Program-made: the position numbers and the translations under genes
The notes under the pieces: model-generated
Databases searched by the model: none
The model's input: the letters and a program-made list of their open reading frames with translations, nothing else
What the model was told of the DNA's origin: nothing
DNA from: Pectobacterium zantedeschiae
GTDB taxonomy: Bacteria; Pseudomonadota; Gammaproteobacteria; Enterobacterales; Enterobacteriaceae
Length of the DNA stretch: 64,000 nt
Direction of reading: 5' to 3'
Assembly (NCBI RefSeq): GCF_004137795.1
Contig: NZ_NWTM01000001.1
Coordinates: 2,886,035-2,950,034, forward strand
Part shown: piece after piece, positions 32,655 to 41,577 of the stretch
How the letters are laid out: every line of letters begins with the position of its first letter
Numbering within the stretch: the stretch's first letter is position 1

Positions 32655-32679
32655 AAACCAGCCTAACGGCTGGTTTTTT
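32655..32679 (+). terminator. Terminator of the tRNA gene
   Basis: AACCAGCC and GGCTGGTT with loop TAA, continuing into TTTTTT, 12 bases after the tRNA. Confidence 0.88.
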
Positions 32680-32726
32680 GCTTTTGGGGATTGGATTCTG
32701 AACTGATTCGATTCTCTGAGAGAGTG

Positions 32727-32969
32727 CTATCCCGCCTCCCCTTCCCCATGATTCGGGGTCATACCCTGATAGCGCGACGGCCAGATCTCTTCCGGCTGCT
32801 TTCCCAATGCACAGGCGCTTAACCCCTCACCTTTCAGCCACTATCTTGTCAACGCATTGGCAAGTGTTGAAGACGCTAGCCCAGATGCCCTTGAAACCGC
32901 CGCCAGCGTTGTGCCCTTCTTCCTCAAGCCAGCAATAATGTCTGCCGGATGCCAATCGTGCTTATCCAT
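32727..32969 (-). pseudogene. Broken Ner/Nlp-like (SfsB) DNA-binding regulator
   Basis: Reading the minus strand from the ATG at 32969 gives DWHPADIIAGLRKKGTTLAA and later SSTLANAL, the unmistakable start of Mu Ner / E. coli Nlp (SfsB) proteins. A TAG at 32841-32843 (codon 43) interrupts the frame at the place where the family has RPWPKGE; the same frame continues with KGEG and IWPSRYQG to a stop at 32727. So it is an 80-codon gene killed by one in-frame stop. Ner-type regulators come from Mu-like phages, consistent with an old phage remnant at the tRNA. Confidence 0.75.
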
Positions 32970-33003
32970 TTCTCTAATCTCTCCCTATGATAAATCGGCT
33001 CAA

Positions 33004-33022
33004 TTATCCCATTTTGGGATAA
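33004..33022. promoter_or_regulatory. Palindromic operator before the first XRE gene
   Basis: TTATCCCATTTTGGGATAA is a near-perfect palindrome; a further half-like copy ATTTTGGGATA lies at 33045-33055, just before the start. The same palindrome precedes the second XRE gene. Confidence 0.7.
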
Positions 33023-33073
33023 AAAAGAAAATGATTGATATTCGATTTTGGGATATCTATCAAGGTCACCAAA

Positions 33074-33328
33074 ATGGCATCTATTTATTCAAATGAATAT
33101 CAATCAGTTATAAAAATACTGCGAGAGGCCAGAATCAAAAAAGGCATGACCCAAGAAAATTTGGCGAACGTTTTAGGTCGGCCTCAGTCCTTTGTAGCCA
33201 AAATCGAGAATGGGGAACGTAGGCTGGATGTTGTTGAATTTGTCCATATCGCTCGACTGCTATCTGTAGACGCTTCCACTGTTTTAGAAAAAATAGCACA
33301 TAAAATACAAACAGATAACATTAAGTAA
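33074..33328 (+). CDS. XRE-family helix-turn-helix regulator (copy 1)
   Basis: 84 residues, essentially one Cro/C1-type helix-turn-helix: LREARIKKGMTQENLANVLGRPQSFVAKIENGERRLDVVEFVHIARLL. The start at 33074 (MASIYSNEYQSVI) matches the start of the neighbouring paralogue; the longer frame upstream covers the operator. Product is a DNA-binding repressor by family; its target is unknown. Paired with copy 2 and with shared palindromes, so auto- or cross-regulation is likely. It may control the divergent-facing ATPase gene or belong to a lost restriction or phage module. Confidence 0.8.
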   Translation: MASIYSNEYQSVIKILREARIKKGMTQENLANVLGRPQSFVAKIENGERRLDVVEFVHIARLLSVDASTVLEKIAHKIQTDNIK

Positions 33329-33345
33329 TCAATACAAACCCTTAC

Positions 33346-33364
33346 TTATCCCGTTTTGGGATAA
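33346..33364. promoter_or_regulatory. Palindromic operator before the second XRE gene
   Basis: TTATCCCGTTTTGGGATAA differs by one base from the palindrome before copy 1; GATCCCAAATTTT at 33386-33398 looks like a degenerate second half site. Confidence 0.7.
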
Positions 33365-33412
33365 AGCAACGAGCGACTGATATTTGATCCCAAATTTTAT
33401 GGGGTTGAATCG

Positions 33413-33661
33413 ATGGCTTCTGTTTACTCTGATGAATATCAAACCGTTATCAAGGCACTACGTGAAGCACGCATTGCCAAAAGGATCACGCAGGGAAACC
33501 TGGCGTTAGCGCTAGATCGTCCTCAATCGTTTATCGCCAAGGTTGAGAACGGGGAAAGAAGGTTAGACATCGTAGAATTTACCCATATCGCCCGTTTACT
33601 CTCGCTAGACCCCGCTAGTATTATTGCTAAAATCCCTTCTAAACATAAAACGCTTGGCTAA
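33413..33661 (+). CDS. XRE-family helix-turn-helix regulator (copy 2)
   Basis: 82 residues, clearly paralogous to the gene before it (MASVYSDEYQTVIKALREAR, RPQSFIAKVENGERRLDIVEFTHIARLLSLD). Same architecture: a single Cro/C1-type domain. The two copies have diverged at many positions while the operator palindromes stayed almost identical. GGGG lies upstream of the ATG. Role unknown; a regulator pair arising by tandem duplication. Confidence 0.8.
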   Translation: MASVYSDEYQTVIKALREARIAKRITQGNLALALDRPQSFIAKVENGERRLDIVEFTHIARLLSLDPASIIAKIPSKHKTLG

Positions 33662-33705
33662 TGATTTAAATTTTTGGTGATAATAAGAAATTATTTAACT
33701 CTTAC

Positions 33706-33732
33706 AAAAAGACTGCTTAAAATAAAGCAGTC
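33706..33732 (-). terminator. Terminator of the PHP-ATPase gene
   Basis: GACTGCTT and AAGCAGTC pair perfectly; on the minus strand five T follow. It lies just behind the 33753 stop. Confidence 0.75.
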
Positions 33733-33752
33733 ACATATAAATAATATTGAAA

Positions 33753-36713
33753 TTAGTTAAACCTATATTTTCGCTCTCTCATTTTGAATGCTTCTTTCCC
33801 ACCCTCAACGATATCAGCAATGTGCTGACGAATCCCCATAGAATTTAATATATCTTTCTCATTATTTATTTTTTCAAAAGAGTTTTCAATAGCACCATTA
33901 ATATAATCAAATCTAAAAGAACTAGAATTCCTGTCATTATTTTGCCCAATTTGATTTGCAACGATTACATTCTCTGCATCTGCATTAACAACAATGTTTG
34001 CATTGTGGGTTACAACAATGATTTGCCTTTCAAGTTTTTTATTACGTAAGTAACCAACTAAATCAGTGGTAATAGATCTATTATCAAGATTATCTTCTGG
34101 TTGGTCTATTAAAATAGGAGCCTTTGAAGTGCTCAGACCAACGATCAACATTAAAATAACAAAACTTGCTTTTCCTGTGGACATCTCACCTAATTTGTCA
34201 CTTTTATACGTAATCTCCCAATAATCAAAAAAATAATCATCTAACACATCTTTAACAACAGATTCAATATTAGCATTTCGATTAAAATAATATTTACCTG
34301 CTGTTATGTCATCAAAAAGCCTCTTAATATCACTTATAATTATTTGGTATTCGACCTCACTCGTTGATTCAATATCATCTGACAGAATTGAATATCCTTT
34401 GTATGATGATTTTCTTCCATCACTAACACTTAGTAGTGATTTTTTCATTTTTGTAAAGTTAAATTTAGCCTTTCCAACAATAGTTAAACCATCTTTTTCC
34501 AACTCATTTGTTCTAGTTTTCAATCCTTCAATTACCTTGATATACTCTTGATAACTGGATTCGTATACCTCTAGTATTTTATTTTTAGTTTCTTCTAATT
34601 TTTCTTTATTATCCTTTATTTTTTTCACTAATATATCAATGTCTGTCAATAATCTTTTATCATTAGTGATTGATTCGTTAATTTTTTCAATATCTTTCCC
34701 TACATCACGATCGCTTAAATATGGCTGAATACTACTAGTTATTTCCTTATTTTCAGCATACAAAATGCTCAGTATTTCATTAAATTTGCAATCTGACTTA
34801 AAATAACTCACACCGTCATCTTTAGTCTCTAACTGTAATAAACCCTCTACTTCATTAATTTTAACGAGCAGCATATCTACTATGGAATAGATATCTTTAT
34901 AATATTCAATTATTTTTGGCGACTTTAAATTCGATAATAAACTATCTTTTCTAAATTTTAAATTACCTGATATCTGTAGTAATTCAGAGTTAGCATTTTT
35001 TACATAAAAATAATCATCATTAACTCCACTTATATTATTTTTATTTACCTCAAGTTTACTTTGTAATAATTTAAAGCTATCAATTTCCTCCTGTGTTAAT
35101 TTAATGATTTTATTTAACTCTTCTATTTTTTTTGTATTCGCATTAATGTTTCCAGTAAGGACTTCTTTATTCGACTTACTTTTTAGCTCATCTTCTGAAG
35201 TCGTTATTTCTTTGGATATTTTAAAGTACAAATCAATCAGATTATTTCTGAATTTATCGTTTTGAGTAACATTACTAATAAAATCAACATATAATTTATT
35301 AGCATCGTTATTTTCAATAATTAAATTTCTAATTAATTTATTAAGCGATGCTCCGGTTTTATTCACTTCTGGCTCTGCAAGTTTCACTAAATAATTTTGA
35401 GGAATGTATTTTATTTCAGGAATAATAGAATTCTCACCATTATCTTCTCGGGAATTTAGTCTCTGGCTAAAACCGCCTCTGGTTGTCACTTCAAAATCCA
35501 ATCCTTTTTCAATTTCATCTAACTCATATAAGTAATTATCATTTTTATTTTTTAAAATATCTAAATCAGAAGATAGTGTTTTTGCAATAGCATACAACAA
35601 AATGGATTTACCAGAAGACTTACCACCAATAATAACATTAAGATTCGGATTAAGGTAAATTTCACGGTCAGAGAAAATGTTATCAGGAGAAATAAATCTA
35701 ACCTTTTCAATTATAAATTTCCCTTCTTTAAAATCTGGTTTTATAGGATGAATTTTAACTCTACACTCCGGTTCTAAACAGATTTGTCTCAACCCTTCAA
35801 AATTTAAATCAGCTTTAATCCACGTAAATCGAGTAAATAATTCATCTTCTGTATGCGCGTCACAACCGACAATACAAGGTTTTAACGAACCTTTATCTCT
35901 TTTTATTTCTTCTACTTCACTTCTATACACTTGTTCACTATAATTTTCATTCCCTTGAGACTTTCTCCCAAGAAAATACTTAATATCTTTAGGGTTTGAT
36001 GAGAAAATTGCATCTGATAAGTTATAAATAGACCTACGTACACCATCTAAACTCCCAGGTTCATTCTCGAATAGTTCATAGTGTCCCTGTGTTCCAGATG
36101 CACCATCGTTACTAGAATTACTAACGACTAAAATAGTGTTATTCTTTAAATTTCCAGAAATAGCTTCATTTAGTGATTTAATGTCTACGGTAAAATTATC
36201 AACCCCCTTTTTATATTGCTCCCCCTCATTTTGAATCGAAGGATCTAAGTTTTTACCATAATTTATAATTCCATGACGAGTCATTTGATATAATGATTCA
36301 TTTTTTATTCTAGTAAAAAAATCATGCTCTAGATTGGATATATAGTCTGGGTTAAATAAACAATGAATATTGATTAACTTACTCTTATTTGTTGTTGGCA
36401 ACAGTCTCAACTCTACATTTGGGAAAAGAAAAATATTCTTTATAAATTTAACCTCATCATCACTAAAAAGAGCACCACCATATTCATTTAATTTATTTTC
36501 TATATTTTCTTGATACTCAATCGCTTCCAAATATCTTTCAATTGAGAAATAATCAGTTATTCCAAGTGCAAAAATTCCGTTATCGAAAGCCTTTTTAAAA
36601 AAATAATGAAAAAAAACTTCTATTGAAGATGATTTGAATTGATCATTCTTATTTGTGCCTTTTGTATGAACATGTAAATCCCATTTTCTCCAATCAGAAC
36701 CTCGGTTAATCAT
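33753..36713 (-). CDS. PHP domain plus SMC-like ATPase (TrlF/Ppl-type, probable phage defence)
   Basis: 986 residues. N-terminal PHP phosphoesterase: H14xH16 in WDLHVHT, GITDYFS (Asp54), NIH at 116-117 and GCDAH at 283-287, all typical metal ligands. Then an ABC/SMC-type ATPase split by a long Lys/Glu/Asn-rich coiled coil (about 470-800): Walker A GGKSSGKS at 363-370, a signature-like STGKAS at 845-850, Walker B ILIDQPEDNLDN at 867-878 and the switch histidine in VVTHNANI. This architecture is that of TrlF-family proteins and of the single-gene Ppl defence system (names from memory, to be confirmed by HMM). DNA is strikingly AT-rich compared with neighbours, so it was acquired. Target molecule unknown. 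Confidence 0.8.
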   Translation of the reverse strand: MINRGSDWRKWDLHVHTKGTNKNDQFKSSSIEVFFHYFFKKAFDNGIFALGITDYFSIERYLEAIEYQENIENKLNEYGGALFSDDEVKFIKNIFLFPNVELRLLPTTNKSKLINIHCLFNPDYISNLEHDFFTRIKNESLYQMTRHGIINYGKNLDPSIQNEGEQYKKGVDNFTVDIKSLNEAISGNLKNNTILVVSNSSNDGASGTQGHYELFENEPGSLDGVRRSIYNLSDAIFSSNPKDIKYFLGRKSQGNENYSEQVYRSEVEEIKRDKGSLKPCIVGCDAHTEDELFTRFTWIKADLNFEGLRQICLEPECRVKIHPIKPDFKEGKFIIEKVRFISPDNIFSDREIYLNPNLNVIIGGKSSGKSILLYAIAKTLSSDLDILKNKNDNYLYELDEIEKGLDFEVTTRGGFSQRLNSREDNGENSIIPEIKYIPQNYLVKLAEPEVNKTGASLNKLIRNLIIENNDANKLYVDFISNVTQNDKFRNNLIDLYFKISKEITTSEDELKSKSNKEVLTGNINANTKKIEELNKIIKLTQEEIDSFKLLQSKLEVNKNNISGVNDDYFYVKNANSELLQISGNLKFRKDSLLSNLKSPKIIEYYKDIYSIVDMLLVKINEVEGLLQLETKDDGVSYFKSDCKFNEILSILYAENKEITSSIQPYLSDRDVGKDIEKINESITNDKRLLTDIDILVKKIKDNKEKLEETKNKILEVYESSYQEYIKVIEGLKTRTNELEKDGLTIVGKAKFNFTKMKKSLLSVSDGRKSSYKGYSILSDDIESTSEVEYQIIISDIKRLFDDITAGKYYFNRNANIESVVKDVLDDYFFDYWEITYKSDKLGEMSTGKASFVILMLIVGLSTSKAPILIDQPEDNLDNRSITTDLVGYLRNKKLERQIIVVTHNANIVVNADAENVIVANQIGQNNDRNSSSFRFDYINGAIENSFEKINNEKDILNSMGIRQHIADIVEGGKEAFKMRERKYRFN

Positions 36714-36836
36714 ATCATCTCCTTAGCAAACTGTTAGATAATTTCATCTGAATGCTACACCCCCATTGTTATAAACAAAATGAGAAATTAGCATCAATAA
36801 TATAAAATTGTAAATGAATTATTTCTTTTCATAGAA

Positions 36837-36851
36837 CGATAATTATTATCG
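36837..36851. promoter_or_regulatory. Fur-box-like palindrome upstream of the PHP-ATPase gene
   Basis: CGATAATTATTATCG is a perfect 7-1-7 palindrome close to TGATAAT-N-ATTATCA, about 125 bases before the ATPase start. The local AT richness raises the chance of coincidence. Confidence 0.35.
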
Positions 36852-37224
36852 CAACAATTAAATTAACCTATTTATTTTTATTTTATTATTTCCAAAAATT
36901 ACAAACTCTTGCTACATTTTTCTAAAACCCTCCCTAAACTAATGCTAAATTAAATTAGATAAAAGATCAAAATAACTATTCACACATTCCTATCAATATC
37001 ACAAAAATAGGAGTAATCAGTGAAGGGCAAAACCCACTCACTGGAAAAAAATCTATCACCCAACAAGATAAAATATGAACTACCATTATACGAATATCAA
37101 TAATTTGTTCTACGAACATCACTCATCATTTCTGCTAGTTGTCCATAGAAATCGCACAGTAGTTAAATAAGGAGAATTCATGTTCAGCACGGAGTAGCCC
37201 AAGAGCGGAGAGCATTAATCCTAT

Positions 37225-37410
37225 CTACACTCTGAGGAGTTTACATAGTTTGCGGATGGCGGCATTTGGGAAGGTGGCCCGGCAGAAACGGGCAAGAAAT
37301 TCATGAGCATCCATGATGATTCGCAGATCAATCAACGTTTCCTCTCTGGCAGAGTGGGCAGCTTAGAGAACAAAATCAGTACGATTTTTTCCTTTTACTT
37401 TCGTTGGCAT
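37225..37410 (-). pseudogene. Interrupted 62-codon remnant of unknown origin
   Basis: From the ATG at 37410 the minus strand reads MPTKVKGKNRTDFVL, then TAA at codon 16, and the same frame continues with IIMDAHEFLARFCRATFPNAA to a TAG at 37225. Base composition is unlike the AT-rich gap around it. I do not recognise the protein; it could equally be chance. Confidence 0.25.
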
Positions 37411-37541
37411 AACACTATCCTCGGCACTGGATCCGGGATATAAACCATACAAAACGCTCATCGCTAATGTCATTACGACTACAGGTAGCGCGGTAAATCA
37501 AAATACCCACCAAACCGCATTCTCCCGTATAACCCCCATCC

Positions 37542-38315
37542 CTACAGCCCCAACTCCACCCCATCATAAGCAGCCTGAACGTTCTCAGGCAGCAACGTTT
37601 GCGTTTGAAGCCAGCGATCCAGTTCGTGGCCGATGTGGGTCAGGTACATCTGTTTGGGATTAAGCTGGGTGAAGATCTCCAGCGCACGGGGGACGTCATT
37701 GTGGTTACGTGGGGGCGTTGTCTGGGGAGGATGGCTGCAATCGACAACCGCATAATCGATCGTGTGTGCTGAGAGAAATTGAGCAGTTTCAAGCGGTAGC
37801 CCAACGGTGTCGGTCAGGTAGGCCAGCGTATGCGTCGGCGTCTGGATGAGGTAGCCATAGGTTAATTTGGAATGGATTAAGGGAACCGGCGTGATCCTGA
37901 TGCCGTCCAGTTCAAAGGGCTGAAAAGCTATCAGCGGTTTTTGGAAATGCAGAATCCCTGGGTGCTTGAAGAGGTCGTCGCAACCCATCTCATCTGGTGG
38001 GCCAAAGACCGGAATGGGATCGCCGTAGCCCCAGCGCAGGGGAAATAATCCCTGGACGTGGTCCATATGATAATGGGTCAATAGAATATGCCGATGCGGA
38101 TAGGGAAGTAGATAAGGCGCTAGCTCGGGTAATCCGGCATCAATCAGCACGATGCGGTCTTTTGTTGTGATTGCTGCGCAGCAGGCGCGCCGCTGTTTCC
38201 TTTCATCTTGCTGCGCCTGCTGACAAACCTCGCATTCACAGCCAAATGCGGGAACCTGCTGCGCGCCGCCCGTTCCCAGAAAGTGAAAAACGATCTCGTC
38301 ATTATCCGCTGTCAT
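37542..38315 (-). CDS. phnP: Cyclic phosphodiesterase PhnP
   Basis: Opens 5-phosphoribosyl 1,2-cyclic phosphate to ribose 1,5-bisphosphate in the C-P lyase pathway. 257 residues, metallo-beta-lactamase fold with LTHYHMDHVQG and a zinc knuckle CECEVC near the start; the C-terminal part has the conserved DCSHPP and THIGHELD. The start at 38315 has AGGAGA eight bases upstream. Last gene of the phosphonate unit, following phnN directly. Confidence 0.93.
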   Translation of the reverse strand: MTADNDEIVFHFLGTGGAQQVPAFGCECEVCQQAQQDERKQRRACCAAITTKDRIVLIDAGLPELAPYLLPYPHRHILLTHYHMDHVQGLFPLRWGYGDPIPVFGPPDEMGCDDLFKHPGILHFQKPLIAFQPFELDGIRITPVPLIHSKLTYGYLIQTPTHTLAYLTDTVGLPLETAQFLSAHTIDYAVVDCSHPPQTTPPRNHNDVPRALEIFTQLNPKQMYLTHIGHELDRWLQTQTLLPENVQAAYDGVELGL

Positions 38316-38355
38316 CGGCTTTCTCCTGCTCTCCGGTATGCCCGCCATTCAGCTA

Positions 38356-38922
38356 TTATTCGCGGTGCGCCGCGCAAGCCTTATCGAACGGCAGCAGCGA
38401 CTGAAAAACAGATAAAGTGTGTTGCAGATCGCCGTCGTTATTCAATAACACACAGTCGCTTTGTAAGCGGCTTTGCTCTTCCTCAGCACGCTGCAAACGT
38501 GTGGCAATCTGCTGTTCACTTTCTCGTCCTCTGGCACGTAGCCGCTGCCGTAGTGCCGATTCAGATACGGTCAAACATATCGGAAACAACGTATTGCCGT
38601 AGCGTTCACGCGCCTGAGTCAGGTAAGCCCGCGAACCGTTAACGATGACGTTGCTTCCCCGCTGTAACCAGTAATCAATCTCAATCCCGATACCGTAATG
38701 GCACTGATGCGCCTGCCAATTAAGTGCGAAGATGCCAAGCTGCTGGCGGAACGCAAACTCTTCGGGGGTAAGCGCTATGTGGTTCTCTCCTTGAATTTCT
38801 GCGGGACGGGTAATGTACCGATGCGCCACCAGCAGGCGTGGTAGCGGCAATTGACGGATCGCCCGAAGCAGGCTGTCTTTGCCTGCACCGGAAGGGCCAA
38901 TAAGGTAGATGAGTCTCGTCAT
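38356..38922 (-). CDS. phnN: Ribose 1,5-bisphosphokinase PhnN
   Basis: Phosphorylates ribose 1,5-bisphosphate to PRPP, the salvage end of the pathway. 188 residues, P-loop kinase with LIGPSGAGKDSLLRAI at the N-terminus and the guanylate-kinase-like stretch RYITRP. The start at 38922 is two bases after the phnM stop. PhnP, PhnN and PhnM together turn the C-P lyase product into PRPP. Confidence 0.93.
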   Translation of the reverse strand: MTRLIYLIGPSGAGKDSLLRAIRQLPLPRLLVAHRYITRPAEIQGENHIALTPEEFAFRQQLGIFALNWQAHQCHYGIGIEIDYWLQRGSNVIVNGSRAYLTQARERYGNTLFPICLTVSESALRQRLRARGRESEQQIATRLQRAEEEQSRLQSDCVLLNNDGDLQHTLSVFQSLLPFDKACAAHRE

Positions 38923-38924
38923 GA

Positions 38925-40061
38925 TCAGAATACCCGAACGCCCTGACGCCACACTCGCATCAGCTTCATTTGCGGCGCTCGCCGTTTTACGAGCAACAGG
39001 TCGGCTCGCCGTCCCTCTTCAATACAGCCACGATCGTCAAATTTCAGCACCTGAGCGGGGTTACTGCTAACCAGAGCTATGGCTCGCGGCAGATCGTAAT
39101 CATTGCGCTCATCCTCTGCGATCATGAATGCCGCCTCCAGCAAACTGGCCGGATAATAGTCCGAAGACAGAATGTGAAGCACGCCAAGCGTAGCCAGATG
39201 ATGCGCCGACACATTCCCGGAATGAGAACCGCCGCAGATGACATTCGGTGCCCCCATCAGCACGTTCATTCCGACGCGGTGTGCCTGCTGCGCGGCGATC
39301 TCGGTGGTGGGAAATTCAGCGATGGCGACACGATGCTGGTGGGACTCGGTGATATGTTCAGGCGTCGCATCGTCATGGCTGGCCAGCGTGATACCTTTTT
39401 CGTGACAAAGGCGAACGATAGCCTCACGGTTCGGTTGCGACCAACGACGTGAACCGGCAAGCTGTTCCTCCTCAAACGCAGCCATTTGTTCATCATTCAG
39501 GTGATACTTACCTTTGTAATACTGATGATATTTCTCCTGGGAAGAAAATTGCCGCTGCCCCGGAGAGTGATCCATTAACGATGCAAGCGCGACCAGTGGA
39601 ATATCCACTAGTTGTTCAAAGAGGGGAAATGTATCCTGATGCGGCAGCTCACAGCGGAGGTGCAAATGGTGGTCAGCCCGATTGGTGCCATGTTGTTGGC
39701 TGTGCAATATCGCATCCGTCATGCGCCGCAGGTTCTCAAGCCGATGCCCACCATCGCGCACATCCCCGACCGCGACCGCATCCAAAACAGTGGTGATCCC
39801 GCTGGATATAATCAACGCGTCGTGATTGCGCATCGCCGCTTCAGAAGGCCAATTAACACCGGGACGCGGTGTAAAACACTTATCAAGATTATCCGTATGT
39901 AGCTCGACAAGCCCCGGCAGGAGCCAGGCCTGTTCACCATCCAACGCACCGGGATGGCGGCTGGGCCTATCGCTGATATGGTGAATTACGCCGTTGCGCA
40001 CTTCCAATGAGCCATGAATGATTTCCTCTGAGAACACCATATTGACGTTATTAATGATCAT
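38925..40061 (-). CDS. phnM: Triphosphoribosyl phosphonate diphosphatase PhnM
   Basis: Removes pyrophosphate from the 5-triphosphoribosyl phosphonate intermediate before C-P cleavage. 378 residues, same length as E. coli; amidohydrolase fold with the metal motif [10 protein letters not shown], the later histidines in [11 protein letters not shown] and [14 protein letters not shown], and [12 protein letters not shown]. Its start overlaps phnL by 11 bases. Confidence 0.95.
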   Translation of the reverse strand: MIINNVNMVFSEEIIHGSLEVRNGVIHHISDRPSRHPGALDGEQAWLLPGLVELHTDNLDKCFTPRPGVNWPSEAAMRNHDALIISSGITTVLDAVAVGDVRDGGHRLENLRRMTDAILHSQQHGTNRADHHLHLRCELPHQDTFPLFEQLVDIPLVALASLMDHSPGQRQFSSQEKYHQYYKGKYHLNDEQMAAFEEEQLAGSRRWSQPNREAIVRLCHEKGITLASHDDATPEHITESHQHRVAIAEFPTTEIAAQQAHRVGMNVLMGAPNVICGGSHSGNVSAHHLATLGVLHILSSDYYPASLLEAAFMIAEDERNDYDLPRAIALVSSNPAQVLKFDDRGCIEEGRRADLLLVKRRAPQMKLMRVWRQGVRVF

Positions 40062-40767
40062 TTACGTTCTCCTGAGTGCGGGAAGTCATTGCCATCGAGT
40101 AAAGGCGATCGGCGACGTGTTGGCGAACTTCATCATCATGAAAGATGCCGACGACAGCACACCCCTTACTTTTTGCATCATCGATGAGCTGTGTGACGGC
40201 GAGTCGATTTTTGGTATCCAGCGAGGCCGTCGGTTCGTCTAATAGCAGAATCGGGTAATCACCAATAAATCCGCGAGCAATATTGATGCGCTGCTGCTCA
40301 CCGCCTGAAAAGGTGGCGGGCGCGAGCGACCAGAGCCGCTCGGGGACGTTCAGGTGCGTCAGCAATTCACCGGCGCGAATCTCGCTTTCCTGACGCGACA
40401 TGCCGCGTTCCAGTAAAGGCTGGATGACCACGTTCAATGTGCTAATACGCGGAATGACTCGCAAAAACTGGCTTACCCAGCCTACCGTTTCACGGCGAAT
40501 TTCCAGTACATGTCGTGCGTCTGCGTTGACGATATCGACCCAGCGTTCGCGATGGCGAACCCAGATATGGCCGCCATCGGGTCGATAGTTGCCGTATAGA
40601 GAGCGCAGTAGCGTGGATTTTCCTGTCCCTGAATGCCCATGAAGCGCAACGCATTCACCGCACTTCACGGACAGACTGACATCGTGGAAAACGGGCAGTC
40701 GCGTACCCTGCTGATTATATAACACGAACGTTTTATCAACGTTCTCGATGCGTAATTGAGTATCCAT
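40051..40767 (-). CDS. phnL: C-P lyase ABC-type subunit PhnL
   Basis: 238-residue ABC ATPase-like component bound to the C-P lyase core together with PhnK. Walker [10 protein letters not shown], signature FSGGEQQR, Walker [13 protein letters not shown] and a switch-type histidine (GIFHDDEV). There is no transport partner here, as in other C-P lyase loci. Start taken at the ATG 40767 with AAGGA upstream; a TTG directly before it is also in frame. Confidence 0.94.
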   Translation of the reverse strand: MDTQLRIENVDKTFVLYNQQGTRLPVFHDVSLSVKCGECVALHGHSGTGKSTLLRSLYGNYRPDGGHIWVRHRERWVDIVNADARHVLEIRRETVGWVSQFLRVIPRISTLNVVIQPLLERGMSRQESEIRAGELLTHLNVPERLWSLAPATFSGGEQQRINIARGFIGDYPILLLDEPTASLDTKNRLAVTQLIDDAKSKGCAVVGIFHDDEVRQHVADRLYSMAMTSRTQENVNDH

Positions 40768-40788
40768 CAAGCGTCCTTTTGGCTGGAT

Positions 40789-41577
40789 TTACAAAATGGA
40801 AGAAACAAGTAGCTGAGTATAGGGGTGGCTCGGATCGTCAAGCACCCTGTCCGTTAATCCCTGCTCGACAACTCGCCCACGCTGCATCACCAGCAGACGA
40901 TGTGATAGCAGGCGAGCGACGCCGAGATCGTGTGTCACAATAACGACAGAAAGCTGCATCTCCACAACCAGCGTCCTGAGCAGATCGAGCAACCGAGCCT
41001 GTACCGACACGTCTAATCCGCCAGTGGGTTCATCCATAAATATCAGCCGCGGTGCCGTCACCAGATTGCGCGCGATCTGAAGGCGTTGCTGCATCCCGCC
41101 GGAAAATGTGGTGGGAAGATCGTCCAGACGGTTTTCGGGCAGCTCAACATTTTCCATCCACTGTGCCGCCTTGCTGCGAATATCACCGTAGTGCCGATTA
41201 CCGATAGCCATAAGCCGTTCGCCAATATTTCCACCGGCAGACACTGTGGGGCGTAATCCTGCCAGCGGGTGCTGCCAGACGATTCCCCACTCGGTTCGCA
41301 CTAGTGCTCGACGCTGCCGTTCGCTGATGTCATAAATCGAGAGCGCCTGCTGCTCGGCGTTGCGATAGATAACCTCACCTTCCTGCGGTGCCAAACGTGC
41401 GGAGATCGCATTCAGCAGCGTCGTTTTCCCTGAACCCGATTCGCCAACAATCCCTAAAACCTCCCCCGGCCACAGTTGAAACGACACGTCGCGGAAGCCT
41501 TTTTCCGGCGCATATAAATGTGTGAGGTGTCGCACATCAAGCAGAGGACTGTCGGATACGTGATGTTCTGTCGTCAT
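40789..41577 (-). CDS. phnK: C-P lyase ABC-type subunit PhnK
   Basis: 262-residue ABC ATPase-like protein that docks on PhnJ in the C-P lyase complex. Walker A GESGSGKTT, signature TFSGGMQQR, Walker B IFMDEPTGGLDVSVQ and VVIVTHDLGVARL. Start ATG overlaps the phnJ stop (ATGA) with GGAGGAG just upstream, showing coupled translation. Confidence 0.95.
   Translation of the reverse strand: MTTEHHVSDSPLLDVRHLTHLYAPEKGFRDVSFQLWPGEVLGIVGESGSGKTTLLNAISARLAPQEGEVIYRNAEQQALSIYDISERQRRALVRTEWGIVWQHPLAGLRPTVSAGGNIGERLMAIGNRHYGDIRSKAAQWMENVELPENRLDDLPTTFSGGMQQRLQIARNLVTAPRLIFMDEPTGGLDVSVQARLLDLLRTLVVEMQLSVVIVTHDLGVARLLSHRLLVMQRGRVVEQGLTDRVLDDPSHPYTQLLVSSIL

Larger units (their letters stand above)
36714..37541. 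other. AT-rich gap between the ATPase gene and the phn operon
   Basis: 828 bases. The first 250 are very AT-rich and hold the ATPase promoter and a Fur-like palindrome. From about 37190 base composition returns to normal; a broken 62-codon minus-strand frame lies there. No intact gene is seen, and no terminator for phnP is evident. Confidence 0.5.
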
